Shown: positions 40,444 through 50,400 of the stretch, piece after piece
Layout: each line of letters opens with the position of its first letter
Position numbering within the stretch: the stretch's first letter is position 1
Source: Parietichytrium sp. I65-24A
Lineage: Eukaryota > Sar > Bigyra > Thraustochytrida > Thraustochytriidae
NCBI GenBank assembly: GCA_012862575.1
Contig: BLSF01000018.1
Span: 580,075 to 644,074, forward strand
Reading direction: 5' to 3'
Length of the DNA stretch: 64,000 bases
Program-made: the position numbers and the translations under genes
Notes under the pieces: generated by a model
Told to the model about the DNA's origin: nothing
Database searches by the model: none
The model's input: the letters and a program-made list of their open reading frames with translations, nothing else

Positions 40444-41054
40444 GACTCGGAGCGATCACTTCCGAGCACTCCGCCAGCGCCGCAATGCTAACTAACGGTC
40501 ACCTCAGGTACTCCACCAAGAAGCTACTAGCTAGCCTCCTGCTTCCGCCCTTTTGCAATCGAGCATGAGGCTAACGCAAGTACAACTTGGACAGCAGCTG
40601 CGCAAGACTAAGCTTAAAGTTTTAACTTGTTGGTTGATTGACAATTAGATTGTTCGAATGCGTCATCCGTCATCCGTCATCGCGCTCCGAGATTCCGAGA
40701 TTTAGTGCAAGTGGTTTGGTGCGCAGAAATCAGGGGTTGCGAGGCCCGCGTTTGTGGCACAAGCCACGAAAGTAGTCTGCATTCGGTCGAGTTTCAAGTT
40801 GTGCTACGAATGGACGGATAGACTTGACTAGACACAGGACGCTCGACGCGGAGGAGGCTGGTGGGCTCTGCGCGAGAGAAAATGAATCTTGATTGAAATG
40901 GAGCTCACAGGACGCGCAGGTTGACTCGAGAGGGAGGAGGGAGAGGAGAAAAAGCAAAACATGGAAAGCTTGGCAGGAAAGTGCAGCGAATTTTCATACT
41001 TGGCAGTGTATTTTACTGTTTTGTTGTTTTCAGGCAGTGGGGCAGGGCAGTGAG

Positions 41055-42053
41055 TTAAACGTTGAGCCAGTTGCGAGGGTTCTTCAGGACGTCCAACGTC
41101 TTGGCCTCCTCGCTGTTCTCTGGCACGGCGTGGCAGTACTCCCATCGCGCCGTGAGCGGGAGGCTCATCAAAATACTCTCCACGCGGCTGTTTTTGGGCA
41201 TGTTTAGCCCGAACTTGGTCCCGCGGTCGTACATCAAGTTGAACTCAACGTACCTCCCGCGGCGGACCTGCTGCCACTCCTTTTGCTCGGGCGTGAAAGA
41301 GAGGTCTTTCCTGCGCTTGATGATCTCGCAATAAGTTGGTGCAAAGGTGGCTAAACAGTCAGTGCAAAACTGGGCAATCGCGGCTCTTACGGAAAGGGTG
41401 CTTGGCGAGTTTGTTGGTCGCTCGCAGAGGTCGTCGAAGAAAATGCCACCGATTCCGCGGCCTTCTTCGCGGTGCTTGATGTAAAAGTACTCGTCGCACC
41501 ACTTCTTGAAGCGCGCGTAGTAAGATGCGTCATTCTTGTCACATGCCTGTTTCAGTGCGGTGTGGAATTCGATAGCATCTTCCTCAAAAACGTAGCTTGG
41601 AGTCAGGTCCGCGCCGCCTCCAAACCACCAGCACTCGTTTCCGAGCTCATCCATCACCGAAAAGTACCTGTAGTTCAAGTGCACAGTAGGAGCCATGGGA
41701 TTCTTGGGATGCATCACCAAGCTGAGCCCGTTTGCGTAAAACGTCTGCTTGGAACCAACGATCTTATCCAGACGGCCCATTGCGCGCATGGCCTTGATGG
41801 CCTCGGGGGCAAGATCCCCGTGCACCACGGACACGTTCACGCCAGCTTTTTCAAACACGTTTCCATCTTGCAGCACTCTCGACCTTCCCCCGCCGTTATT
41901 GTTCTCCCTTTCCCACTTGTCTTCCTTGAACTCGACGCCGTCCACGGCCGAGACCGCTCTGCAAATCTCGTCCTGCATGCGGAAGAGCATGTCGCGAAAA
42001 TGAGCCTTCACATCCGACACTTCGCGCTCGGGCATCTCGTCTTGGGCTCCCAT
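41055..42053 (-). CDS. CPOX: Oxygen-dependent coproporphyrinogen III oxidase
   Basis: The 332-residue enzyme oxidatively decarboxylates two propionates of coproporphyrinogen III to give protoporphyrinogen IX in haem synthesis, using O2. Family signatures run in order: GGGRSRVLQDGNVFEKAGVN, then HPKNPMAPTVHLNYRYF, then WWFGGGADLTPSYVFEEDA, DLCERPTNSPSTLS, QVRRGRYVEFNLMYDRGTKF and the C-terminal PLTARWEYCHAV ... LKNPRNWL. All are intact. The protein starts almost directly with the conserved domain, so no transit peptide is evident. The frame stays open upstream of the ATG but without another ATG, so an upstream exon with a targeting signal is possible. It diverges from PRMT3. Confidence 0.95.
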   Translation of the reverse strand: MGAQDEMPEREVSDVKAHFRDMLFRMQDEICRAVSAVDGVEFKEDKWERENNNGGGRSRVLQDGNVFEKAGVNVSVVHGDLAPEAIKAMRAMGRLDKIVGSKQTFYANGLSLVMHPKNPMAPTVHLNYRYFSVMDELGNECWWFGGGADLTPSYVFEEDAIEFHTALKQACDKNDASYYARFKKWCDEYFYIKHREEGRGIGGIFFDDLCERPTNSPSTLSVRAAIAQFCTDCLATFAPTYCEIIKRRKDLSFTPEQKEWQQVRRGRYVEFNLMYDRGTKFGLNMPKNSRVESILMSLPLTARWEYCHAVPENSEEAKTLDVLKNPRNWLNV

Positions 42054-42661
42054 CGTGGCTGGTTCTCTAGCTCTGAATGTCGCGCCAAGTAGCCTTCCTT
42101 GGGTACAGTCTTCCTTCCACGTCGCGCTGGAATGGCAATGGGTGAGCGAGTGAGTGAACGTTTGGGGTCTGCAGCGCTACTGGCAAGAGCACGACTTTCA
42201 ACCTCTAAACTATGAAGGATTGCAGACGCAAGCTCGGCCGCTTTAAAAGCACTATAGTTCTGACAATGCAAAATCTTCTCGATTCGACATTCATTCACAA
42301 ATAAGTTCTACAGTTTCTCAACACACACTCTTTCCCAAAGTCCATCGTTGAGTAACATTTCAATCAATCAATCAGAACAGCAATCAGACGCAGCAAGTTT
42401 TCATCTTGATGCATTCGGGCCACACTTTAAACTGCTGCATTCTAAAAGAAGGAAGAGCTGAATGCTAAACGCTGGCAACTCGCTCAACTTCGAAGCTGTT
42501 GTTGTCTTGTTCATGTTCCAAGTTGCTCGTCCATCGATAAAAAATAGATAAATACATCATTTCGAAACAAACATTCGCAAGTTGAGAAAATCGTTTCTTC
42601 TTATTCTTACAGTTCTTACGACAGATGACAAGTGATGAGATAAAGCGTCGTAGCTTAACGC

Positions 42662-42694
42662 TTCACAGTCAATCAAATTCACAGTCAATCAAAC
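42662..42694. repeat. Tandem pair of TTCACAGTCAATCAAA
   Basis: Two near-identical 16-nt units in direct tandem, intergenic. Each contains the TTCACAGTCAA motif seen singly elsewhere. Confidence 0.7.
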
Positions 42695-43263
42695 TCATTA
42701 CGTTAGTTGTCAGAATTCAGAAATTCAGAATTCAGAAACGTTCTGTCTCACATGTGGGATTGCATTCATTTTCAAGCACGCCACCCCTCTTCCTAGTGTA
42801 ATTCACTATCGCTTACTTATGCCCGACCTGTCCTCGAGGACATTTACTCTAAAGGCCATATCCGGCGCCACCTCTAGCACTCATCCACCGGAACGCTAAC
42901 CCCCATCGAGAAATATTCCCCACTCGCAAGCCTGTCTCGCTCACGTCTCTGTGACGCATTTTCCTTGCTCACAAACATTTCAAATCGCCATTTCCACATC
43001 ACCAAGACCCCTTCGCGACGCCAACCGCGCTCAGATCACCCCATTCCTATGCCATTGTCTAAACATGGCTAAACAGTCAGTAATGCCAAACGGGGTCTTA
43101 TCGAAAGTGGTATGCGGACGGATAGGAGCCCCTTCGTAGCTCTCCCATCCATTCATCAAAGTCATCAACGTGTGGAATTTGGAAAAGTATCTGACAGTCA
43201 ATACAGTGTCAATACAGTCAATCATCAATAAATCATAATCAATCTCAACCAAAACAAACAAGC

Positions 43264-43311
43264 AATGAGATAATGAGATACCGTAATGAAGATAATGAGA
43301 TAATGAGATAA
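43264..43311. repeat. AATGAGAT tandem repeat
   Basis: Four copies of AATGAGATA in two pairs separated by CCGTAATGAAG. Intergenic, upstream of PRMT3. Confidence 0.65.
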
Positions 43312-43320
43312 GCTTTTTAA

Positions 43321-43380
43321 GTGGGTGAATGATAGTGAATGAGTGAATGAGTGAGTATGAGTGAGTGATTGACAGTGAGT
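43321..43380 (+). repeat. GTGA/GAATGAGT tract in PRMT3 leader
   Basis: A 60-nt run of GTGA, GAGT and GAAT units with no long non-repeat interruption, on the coding strand and about 155 nt before the PRMT3 start. Confidence 0.6.
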
Positions 43381-43535
43381 GTTCACAGTGAAAAGAGAAA
43401 AGAGTGAAAGAGTAAATGAGTGATTGGCAAGTTTGAGAACGCGTTTCGCGAAGAGGTTGCGAAGCAATTGGAGCGTCTTCAAAGAGCGCCGGGACAGTGG
43501 GCAGTGAGCAATTGGAGAAGCAGAAGAAGAAGAAG

Positions 43536-45059
43536 ATGGATGCGGACGGTCGCAAAGTGGAGGCGGAGGACGAAGAGCAGGAGTTGCTGGCCTCTGACCG
43601 CGAAGATGAGGACTGGTCGGACCAGGATGAGGAGTGCAAGGACCTGTTTGGAGATGGAAAGTTTACCAGCGCGAAAGCGTGCATCGACCACGTCAAGTCT
43701 GCGTACGGGCTGGACCTCGGGCGAGAGGTCAAGGTGAAGGATGAGTACGAGTGGATTCGGCTTATTAATTTCTGCAGGCAGGGAATGGCAGCTGGCATTG
43801 AGGTTTCTGCGCTGATTAGTGGCGTGCGGAGCAGAGCGTTCATGGATGACGAGAGGTACCTCAAGCCTCTGGATACTGAAGACCCGCTTCTGTTCTCCTT
43901 TGAGGAGTGCGTCACTTTGGAGACGGAGGCAGATGATGGCGGGCTTTCCCCGGAGGAGCGCATTCTGATCCTCGAAGAAGACCTTCGCCGTTGCCGCGCC
44001 AAGATTCAGGAGCTCCTGGAGGACAGCGACTCCGAGTCAGACGAGGCGAGTGGCGACGAGTTGGAGAAGACGAGTGGCAGACGTGGAATGAACGCAAGGA
44101 TCAAGAAGGGAAAGAAACACTTTGACGATAGCTATTACTTTGACTCTTATGGCCATTTGGACATTCACGAAGAGATGCTTCGTGACAAACCTCGCACCGA
44201 GTCTTACCGCGACGCTTTGCAAACTGTCCTTGCTTCGCGGCAAGGCGCATCTGTTGTAGACGTCGGCTGTGGAACTGGAATATTATGCCTCTTTGCTGCA
44301 CGAAGCGGGGCCAAGTCTGTCGTAGGTGTAGAGGCGTCCAAAATAGGCGAACTGGCTGAACAGATCATTCGCCGAAACAACTTTGCGGACACCATTCGAG
44401 TTGAGAGAGCCAAAGTGGAGACTTTGGAGCTCTCCGACAAGGTTGATGTCATTGTCTCCGAGTGGATGGGTTATGGCTTGCTCTTTGAATCCATGCTCGA
44501 TTCTGTTCTCGTCGCCAGGGATCGTTTTCTCAAGCCCGACGGTATTTTAGTGCCTTGCAGAGCATCCATCTTCATTCAAGGCCAGGATGACACTTCTCGC
44601 GAGCTTTTTTGGAAAGACGTGTACGGTTTCGATTTCTCTGATGTCGTGCAAAAGCTTCAACGCAATGACGCCATCGTTGAAGTTGTAACGCCATCTACCA
44701 TCTCCACCGATCGTCTTGTCGTTGCAGATATTGATATCGCTAAAGTAACCAAGGAGGAGCTGGACTTTGATGGAGAGGCAACTCTGACTGCAGCAAGGAA
44801 TTCAACCTTGACTGGCATTGTGATATCGTTTGACTGCTTGATGGCAGAGGAATCCGGGCTCGTGTTAAGCACAGCGGTCGAAACCACCAGCACACATTGG
44901 GCTCAGACAATTCTTCCACTGCCAAAACCTCTTAATCTTTCCGAAGGAGACAAGATTCCTGTTAAAATGTCCTACCGAAGGAACGAAGAAAACCCTCGCG
45001 AGATTGATATCACCTTGGCTGTCGCGGGGAGCCAACCAATTTTGTATAGTCTCAAGTAA
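43536..45059 (+). CDS. PRMT3: Protein arginine N-methyltransferase 3
   Basis: The product has 507 residues from the ATG at 43536; the frame extends upstream only to a GTG. It is a type I arginine methyltransferase that transfers methyl groups from S-adenosylmethionine to Arg, in PRMT3's case mainly on ribosomal protein uS5. The core shows motif I VVDVGCGTGILCLFA (about 238), the double-E loop SEWMGYGLLFESM (about 308) and the THW loop STHWAQTILPL (about 451). PRMT3 identity comes from the N-terminal segment ending EWIRLINFCRQ and YLKPLDTEDPLLFSFEE. The C2H2 finger that binds substrate is degenerate: Cys34 and His52 are present, but the second Cys is missing and the second His is Tyr57. A coiled coil (about 150-175) links the two parts. 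Confidence 0.92.
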   Translation: MDADGRKVEAEDEEQELLASDREDEDWSDQDEECKDLFGDGKFTSAKACIDHVKSAYGLDLGREVKVKDEYEWIRLINFCRQGMAAGIEVSALISGVRSRAFMDDERYLKPLDTEDPLLFSFEECVTLETEADDGGLSPEERILILEEDLRRCRAKIQELLEDSDSESDEASGDELEKTSGRRGMNARIKKGKKHFDDSYYFDSYGHLDIHEEMLRDKPRTESYRDALQTVLASRQGASVVDVGCGTGILCLFAARSGAKSVVGVEASKIGELAEQIIRRNNFADTIRVERAKVETLELSDKVDVIVSEWMGYGLLFESMLDSVLVARDRFLKPDGILVPCRASIFIQGQDDTSRELFWKDVYGFDFSDVVQKLQRNDAIVEVVTPSTISTDRLVVADIDIAKVTKEELDFDGEATLTAARNSTLTGIVISFDCLMAEESGLVLSTAVETTSTHWAQTILPLPKPLNLSEGDKIPVKMSYRRNEENPREIDITLAVAGSQPILYSLK

Positions 45060-45436
45060 ACCTGATGTTGCCCCTGTTCAGCACACTTCTGAAGTTCCGG
45101 TCCCAACAAACTGTTAAACCACGCAACTGACTACAACCTGCAATGGATGTACGCTTCAAGGGGCACGTTGTTCGATACGAACGAGGCCAAAGACGCTCAA
45201 TGGGTCCATGATACACTATTCGGTTTCAATTTTGAATTCTCAAAAGCCCTGGCGCGCTTTGCACGTAGAGTCGCATAGCTCGCGCTGGTTCACATCCGTC
45301 TCTGAAAATAGACTCTATTGTTGATTCTCGCAAGGATAGCAACACGGCGAACAGAAAAGAGTACAAAAAAAATTACATACAGCAGGCATTTGATCATGTA
45401 TTTGCATCTTTCTACCTTGTGTTCGTCAGAAATCAT
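45060..45436. other. Convergent 3' region
   Basis: About 380 nt between converging stops of PRMT3 and the TEX47-like gene. Nothing beyond probable 3' UTRs is seen. Confidence 0.5.
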
Positions 45437-46162
45437 TCAGAATGGAAGATCGTCCGCAAGATTCTGCATTGGCCAAACATCATCTGATATTGAGGTTGTT
45501 GTGATTGGAACACCATAAATTTCGTGAAATTCATCCAGCGACATAATAGAGGGCTCCTCGGCAATTGCCAAGAGCTTCTCGTTCGACAAGAATAAGTTAG
45601 GGTACTTGGCCTTGATATCATCCAGCTTGGTCTTTGGTGAGGCTTGCAATTTCTTCCCGATCTGGATACAGCTGGAATTCAGATCGCATAACACACCAAC
45701 GGCCCCTCCCTCGGGTATGAGCAAGCCGCTCTCCTTTGGCACATTCACCGACGCCTCGTAAAAGCCTGGAAATACTCTGCTCGGGACATCATCTGTGTAT
45801 GAGCACACGCGCACCGAAGTGAACGCCGAACTTTTCGCCACCAAGTCTTCCCGGAATTCAAGCAACAGCTGGACCAAACTTTTTGAAGGGCATTCCAGCA
45901 TCAGTAAGGCGCTCTGTCGATGAAAGAGGCAAAGTCCAGTGGCAACCCCTTGCGCGACACGCTTCGTCACCTCCAGCGCATACTTCTTTGCGGTATCCGC
46001 ATTCTGCGCGGTGACCACCAGACTGCACCGCGCCACAACCACAGGGTTTCTCTCGCGGACTACATCAAAGAGACTCTCTGGCAGCTTGAGCGGCTTCACC
46101 ACCGTTGGCTTGCCGTCAGCGTCCTCCGCTGCTTTGGCCTTTCGCGCTGCAGCTTTGCTCAT
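45437..46162 (-). CDS. TEX47-like protein with a BLUF-like fold lacking flavin residues
   Basis: The product has 241 residues from the ATG at 46162; the open frame continues upstream only to a TTG. Residues about 45-150 follow the order of animal TEX47, a testis protein with a BLUF-type ferredoxin-like fold: SLVVTAQNA, then VAQGVATGLCLFHR, then SALLMLECPSKSLVQLLLEF, then VRVCSYTDDVPSRVFPGFYE. The last block is especially close to the family's KILVVSHNIPTRLF. BLUF photoreceptors need a Tyr in the first strand and a Gln/Asn pair near the flavin; these positions are Val/Thr and non-amide here, so light sensing is not expected. Restriction of the animal gene to sperm suggests a flagellar role. 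It is divergent from the giant gene. Confidence 0.62.
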   Translation of the reverse strand: MSKAAARKAKAAEDADGKPTVVKPLKLPESLFDVVRERNPVVVARCSLVVTAQNADTAKKYALEVTKRVAQGVATGLCLFHRQSALLMLECPSKSLVQLLLEFREDLVAKSSAFTSVRVCSYTDDVPSRVFPGFYEASVNVPKESGLLIPEGGAVGVLCDLNSSCIQIGKKLQASPKTKLDDIKAKYPNLFLSNEKLLAIAEEPSIMSLDEFHEIYGVPITTTSISDDVWPMQNLADDLPF

Positions 46163-46950
46163 CGTTGCCCTGTCCTGTCCGTGGTATTTGCGCTCGCACG
46201 CAATGTCATCTGCTTTGCTTGGCGATGATTTAGTTGATCGTCGAGCAGTTGTATGGACCAATGAATATATTCATATTCATTTTATAGTGCCTTCGTTCTG
46301 CATTGACTTTTACTCTTTTCGAGAGAGAGAATACTCGCTCTTAACCAACGCTCAGCTAGCTCAGCTCGCCTTGCCTTGCCTGGCATGAACAGCGTGAGGA
46401 ATTGGAAGCGGCGTTGCATTTCGTCTGCATTCACAATTGGCTTTTGCTTTTCTTTTGCTTTGCTTTACGAAACTGTTTCTTCTCGTTGTATTTCTTCTGT
46501 TTCTTGCACAAATTCACAGTCAATTCGGAATTGAGCCAATTGAGCCCTTGCGCAGTCCATTTCCAAACTCTCTACTAATTAGAAAACGCAACCTGCAAAA
46601 ATTGCAAGGAAATGAAAGCCGTTAGCCCAGAGAACTACTCTCTGTTCGCGGTCAACGAACAGTTCTCTAACGTTCAGAATTGCGTTCCGCACTCAACCCC
46701 ACCGAAACGCAGCTGCGTTTCGCTCTGCCCATCCTACCTACCTACCCTATTATCCGCCTAACACCCCCAACAGACGGAGAATTGCTGAATTTGCTGAATT
46801 CTGAAAGTTTCGGGAAAGTGTCCTCGCGCACGGGTAATAGCCACCAATAGTCGACTATTAAGAAGTCGCGGAAGAGCTGGGAGAGCGGGTTCTGTGAGGA
46901 AGGAAACGCGAATGTTTGTGTACGACTTGCTAGCTCAGTTCAAGTTTTAG

Positions 46951-47010
46951 AAACGGAGCAAAGAGCAGAACAGCAAAAGAGCAAAAGAGAAAAAGAGAAA
47001 AAGAGGAAAC
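46951..47010 (+). repeat. Purine-rich AGCAAAAGAG/AAAAGAG tract
   Basis: About 60 nt almost without pyrimidines other than C in AGCA, on the coding strand of the giant gene. Similar to the leaders at 6217 and 33826. Confidence 0.55.
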
Positions 47011-47131
47011 GTTTCTCGCTCTCATTATTCTATTCGTCAACTTGATTGGACCGAGAGCGTTGTCTTGAAAGCGAATTTGTATGCTCGATTGTTGCCGAGT
47101 GTGAAAAGTTTACAGCTTTACTCAGCTTTCG

Positions 47132-47162
47132 GTGAGTGAGTGAGTGAGTGAGTGAGTGAGTG
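47132..47162 (+). repeat. (GTGA)7 microsatellite in leader of giant gene
   Basis: A perfect run of GTGA units. Each register contains GTGAGT, the splice-donor consensus. It lies about 310 nt ahead of the ATG. Confidence 0.75.
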
Positions 47163-47472
47163 CTTCTTGTTTTGCACTCTCGTGGAACTTTGTAAACTTT
47201 GTAAACTTTGCAAGTTTCCATAAGTCGCAACTTGCACTTGACTCAGTGACGAGAGCACGGAAACGTATAAACGTATAAAGCTGTAAAGCTATAAAGCTTG
47301 TGTGATAGTGAATTGAAGGAACAGCATGCATGCAGCCGTGATAACGCACAGATAGGTCGATAGGTCTTGGAATCGGAATCAGAGCTCTGGGGTCAAGCGC
47401 TCCGAAGAGTGAGAGGCAGAGTGTGTTAGTCTGCATGCAAGAGGGAATTTGGGCTGTTCCTGGCGCCGGGAG

Positions 47473-50400
47473 ATGGAGGACCGCACAGGAGTGAGCCGGA
47501 GACGATGGTTGCGCTCCACGCTTGGCCAGCAGCGCAAACTTCCCGCTCTGGAAGATGGCCGATTCGAGAGTGGTGACAAGCAATTGAGGGCGGTGGCGTT
47601 AGACAATGAGAAGTCACTTTCCGATGCAGGTGCCGAGGTGGATCGTTTCGCTATGTTAACAGAGTCTCAAGGATTGGGATCGCCGGAGACGGATAATAGG
47701 GCGTCTGGAGCAGGAGCGCGCACGAGTGTAACCAATAATAGTCCTGGATCGTTTTCAACTCTTGATGGAGAAGCGTTCGTGCGCGAGCGGCATGGTGGTC
47801 GAGGGCTCTTCGATGGCACTGGACTGGCCAAGTTGGACGCATATAGAGTAGAAAGAGAAGATCCTTTCAGAGAGTCAAATATGCTGAAGCGAGCCCATGA
47901 AGAGCTGCTGAATCATAGTGCGTATGGAGAGTTCTCGATTCATGGTCTTGGCGCAGAACAATTGCAGCACCGGGCCACTCAGATTGCTGCACACCAAGCA
48001 GACATTAGTCGTGGTATGGGGCGCATTGCGAAGAAAAGTGAGTTTCTGCAGAGAGTCAAGGTAGCCGATGAAGAAGCTGTTTTAGCTCATGACAATGCGG
48101 AAGCGAAGGCAGCGGAAGCCTTTGAACTCTTCGAAAAGCTGCGCAAAAATAAAATGCTCAGCTTTGAGGCACGAGCCAAATTGAGGAGGGAGATGCTCGT
48201 TAAACAGGCAGACGCCCAAAAATTAAGAGAACTCGCGCAGGTGGCAAGGAGGATGCCCAGATGCTAAAGAAACATATCGTTGAGCGGGGGCTCAACCCTG
48301 AGACATTCACTAGCGCCGCAGCCAAATATAGCAACCAGCAGTCTCCTACGACTGCGCCAATATTGTCCCCGGTGTCTCGGCAACGGCCCTTACCGCATGC
48401 GGATCAACCTTCCCAGGAAAAGGGCACTGATGCTGGAGAAGAGGGTGGAGATCTGAACGAAGGAGAAGGCGAACTCGAGCATCTCACCGACTGGGAACGG
48501 TATCTCCGGGAGGGATTCAAACTGGCACATCTTGACTTACACGACAAGGCCGAGAGCCGGCTGGATCGACAGGCAGAGTTTGAAAAGGACCAGGCGTTGG
48601 CCCTCGAAGAGGAAGCATCAAATGTGAAAGCAATTATTGACAGCGAAGCGGCTGTCCGAGCCCTCGAGCGCAAAAATGCTCCGGAGAAGTCCATTCAAGC
48701 AGAGAAGAGTGCACTACATATTGCCTTCCCTGAGAAGGATTTTGTTGCTGCTTCTCTGCAGCCCAAGAATGTTTCTGAACAGCCCAAAGCTGCACTTTGG
48801 GGCACTGAAGAGCATCAGAAAAGTGTCTACAACGGTTTGCGAGAGCATCAAGCGCCCCCAATTTGTAAGGACTGGGCACTGCAACGCTGTAGATCAAACG
48901 GTTTGGAATGCAAAGGGAGGCACTACTACCTGTCCAAAGACGAGCAGGCTAGCTGGTTACAGAAAAATGCGGAATTCGATGCTGACATCGAACTCAAGGT
49001 ACTCGAGGCTATTACTAACAGGGAGCAATTGATTGTCTCCATCAAGTCAGCTGCACAAGAGTCCCAGAAAAGGTACGATGCTCATCTTTCAGGACATGTT
49101 CAAACGGCAGATGTCTCCTCTTTATTACATCTCATCGACAAGCTACGTATCGCCACCGTCAAGGTTGTGGAAGCCATTGTGGGTTGGCGAAAAGCAAAGT
49201 CGGCTGAGGTAAATTTTGCCGCGGAAAAGAAAAAAGCTATGGACGATCATGGATCATGGATTGTAAAGCTTGGGTTTGTATCACACAAGCTGTATCCAGG
49301 CTCAAAAGGCTTCAAGTCAAACATCAAGCGCTTTAACCGTGACGCGGATCCGGAAGGCAAGCGAGCAATAGAATTTGTTGTACTCGGCATTTACAAAACC
49401 AAATTCGAGGCAGCAACTGCATATGACCGGGAAATACAGCGATTGGCAGTAGAAAGAAAACTCAGTCTTGAGGCTTTTCCGAAGCCAAAATTCCTGCTGC
49501 GCTCGTGTGGCAAGCACTATGCCGTGGAAAGCGACATGGGCGTAGAGAACACAAGGTGCGAAATTTGTTACATACGCAGCTTCAACCAGTTCAATGAGGT
49601 GCAGGCTCCGTACACTTGGAACGGGTACAATTATTTGTTGAAAATGATTCGCGATACCAATTTTCTGCAGAATGTGTCCGTTCTCAAACTCCTTTTTCAA
49701 AAGCAATTTGAAAGGGGAACCTTAAGCTTTTTGGAGAATCCCCTGTTGCTGCAAAATGCCCTTATCTCGGGAAAGAATACAAAAGTGAAAACTGGCGCAG
49801 GATCTACCCTGAACAGGCCCGAGCAGTCTGTCGAGCAAATCGCTGAGCAATTTGGGAGGCCTACGGAGGCAGTGATGCTTTATCAAAGCAAAAGCGGGAC
49901 CTCTTTGGAGTGGATGGGCCACCACTCTGCAGATAAGAACCATCTTGTGCGCGTTGGAGATCAAGTCGCGTACATATCGCAGTTGGTATACTCCAAGGCG
50001 AAGGCGAAGGCAATACAAAAAGAACACGAGCACAAAGGGGTCGAAGTTTTGGACATGAACAGGATCCGTTCTTCGCAGCAAGTCCTACATGCAGAAGAAA
50101 GCCTGCACATGTACATGCATCGATCAAAACTAGAAAACAAAAAGGAGGGCTACCAGCTTCAGATTGAACAAGACCGCATTGCCAGGCGGTTGGAGAGACA
50201 GAGACGCCGAGACGAGGGCGAGGATGTGGAGACCTCAGATGACGAGAGCGCGGACCAACAAGAGAGCGATGGAGACGAAGAAATTGACTGGCGTGACACA
50301 GACGAACTTTCAGAGCTTGACAAGCAGGACTACTTGGGTGAATTGGAGACTCGGCATCGCTTAAGGCATCAGCAACCTGGCAAAACTGTTGCCGAAATCC

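Larger units (their letters stand above)
39180..41054. other. Intergenic region rich in short repeated motifs
   Basis: No gene is supported in about 1.9 kb. It contains ATTCACAGTCA (39297-39307), TTGACTGTGAA copies (39838-39848 and 40004-40014), the densest GTAC cluster of the window (40107-40140) and a TCATGCCATG tandem repeat (40408-40443). The CPOX 3' UTR lies at the right end. Confidence 0.5.
42054..43535. other. Divergent intergenic region between CPOX and PRMT3
   Basis: The region holds a GGTGAGCGAGTGAGTGAACG tract (about 42142-42161), a twin TTCACAGTCAATCAAA repeat (42662-42694), AATGAGATA copies (43264-43311) and, within about 215 nt of the PRMT3 ATG, a GTGA/GAATGAGT tract (43321-43380). 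No gene is supported. Confidence 0.5.
46163..47472. other. Divergent intergenic region ahead of the giant gene
   Basis: The region contains ATTCACAGTCAATT (46512-46525), a CTACCTAC-type stretch (about 46733-46746), a purine-rich AGCAAAAGAG tract (46951-47010) and a (GTGA)n tract (47132-47162), the last two on the coding strand of the giant gene. No separate gene is supported. Confidence 0.5.

Noticed and set aside
42008-42298. 96-codon frame overlapping the CPOX start
   Set aside because: Different frame from CPOX and no targeting-peptide character strong enough to claim an exon.
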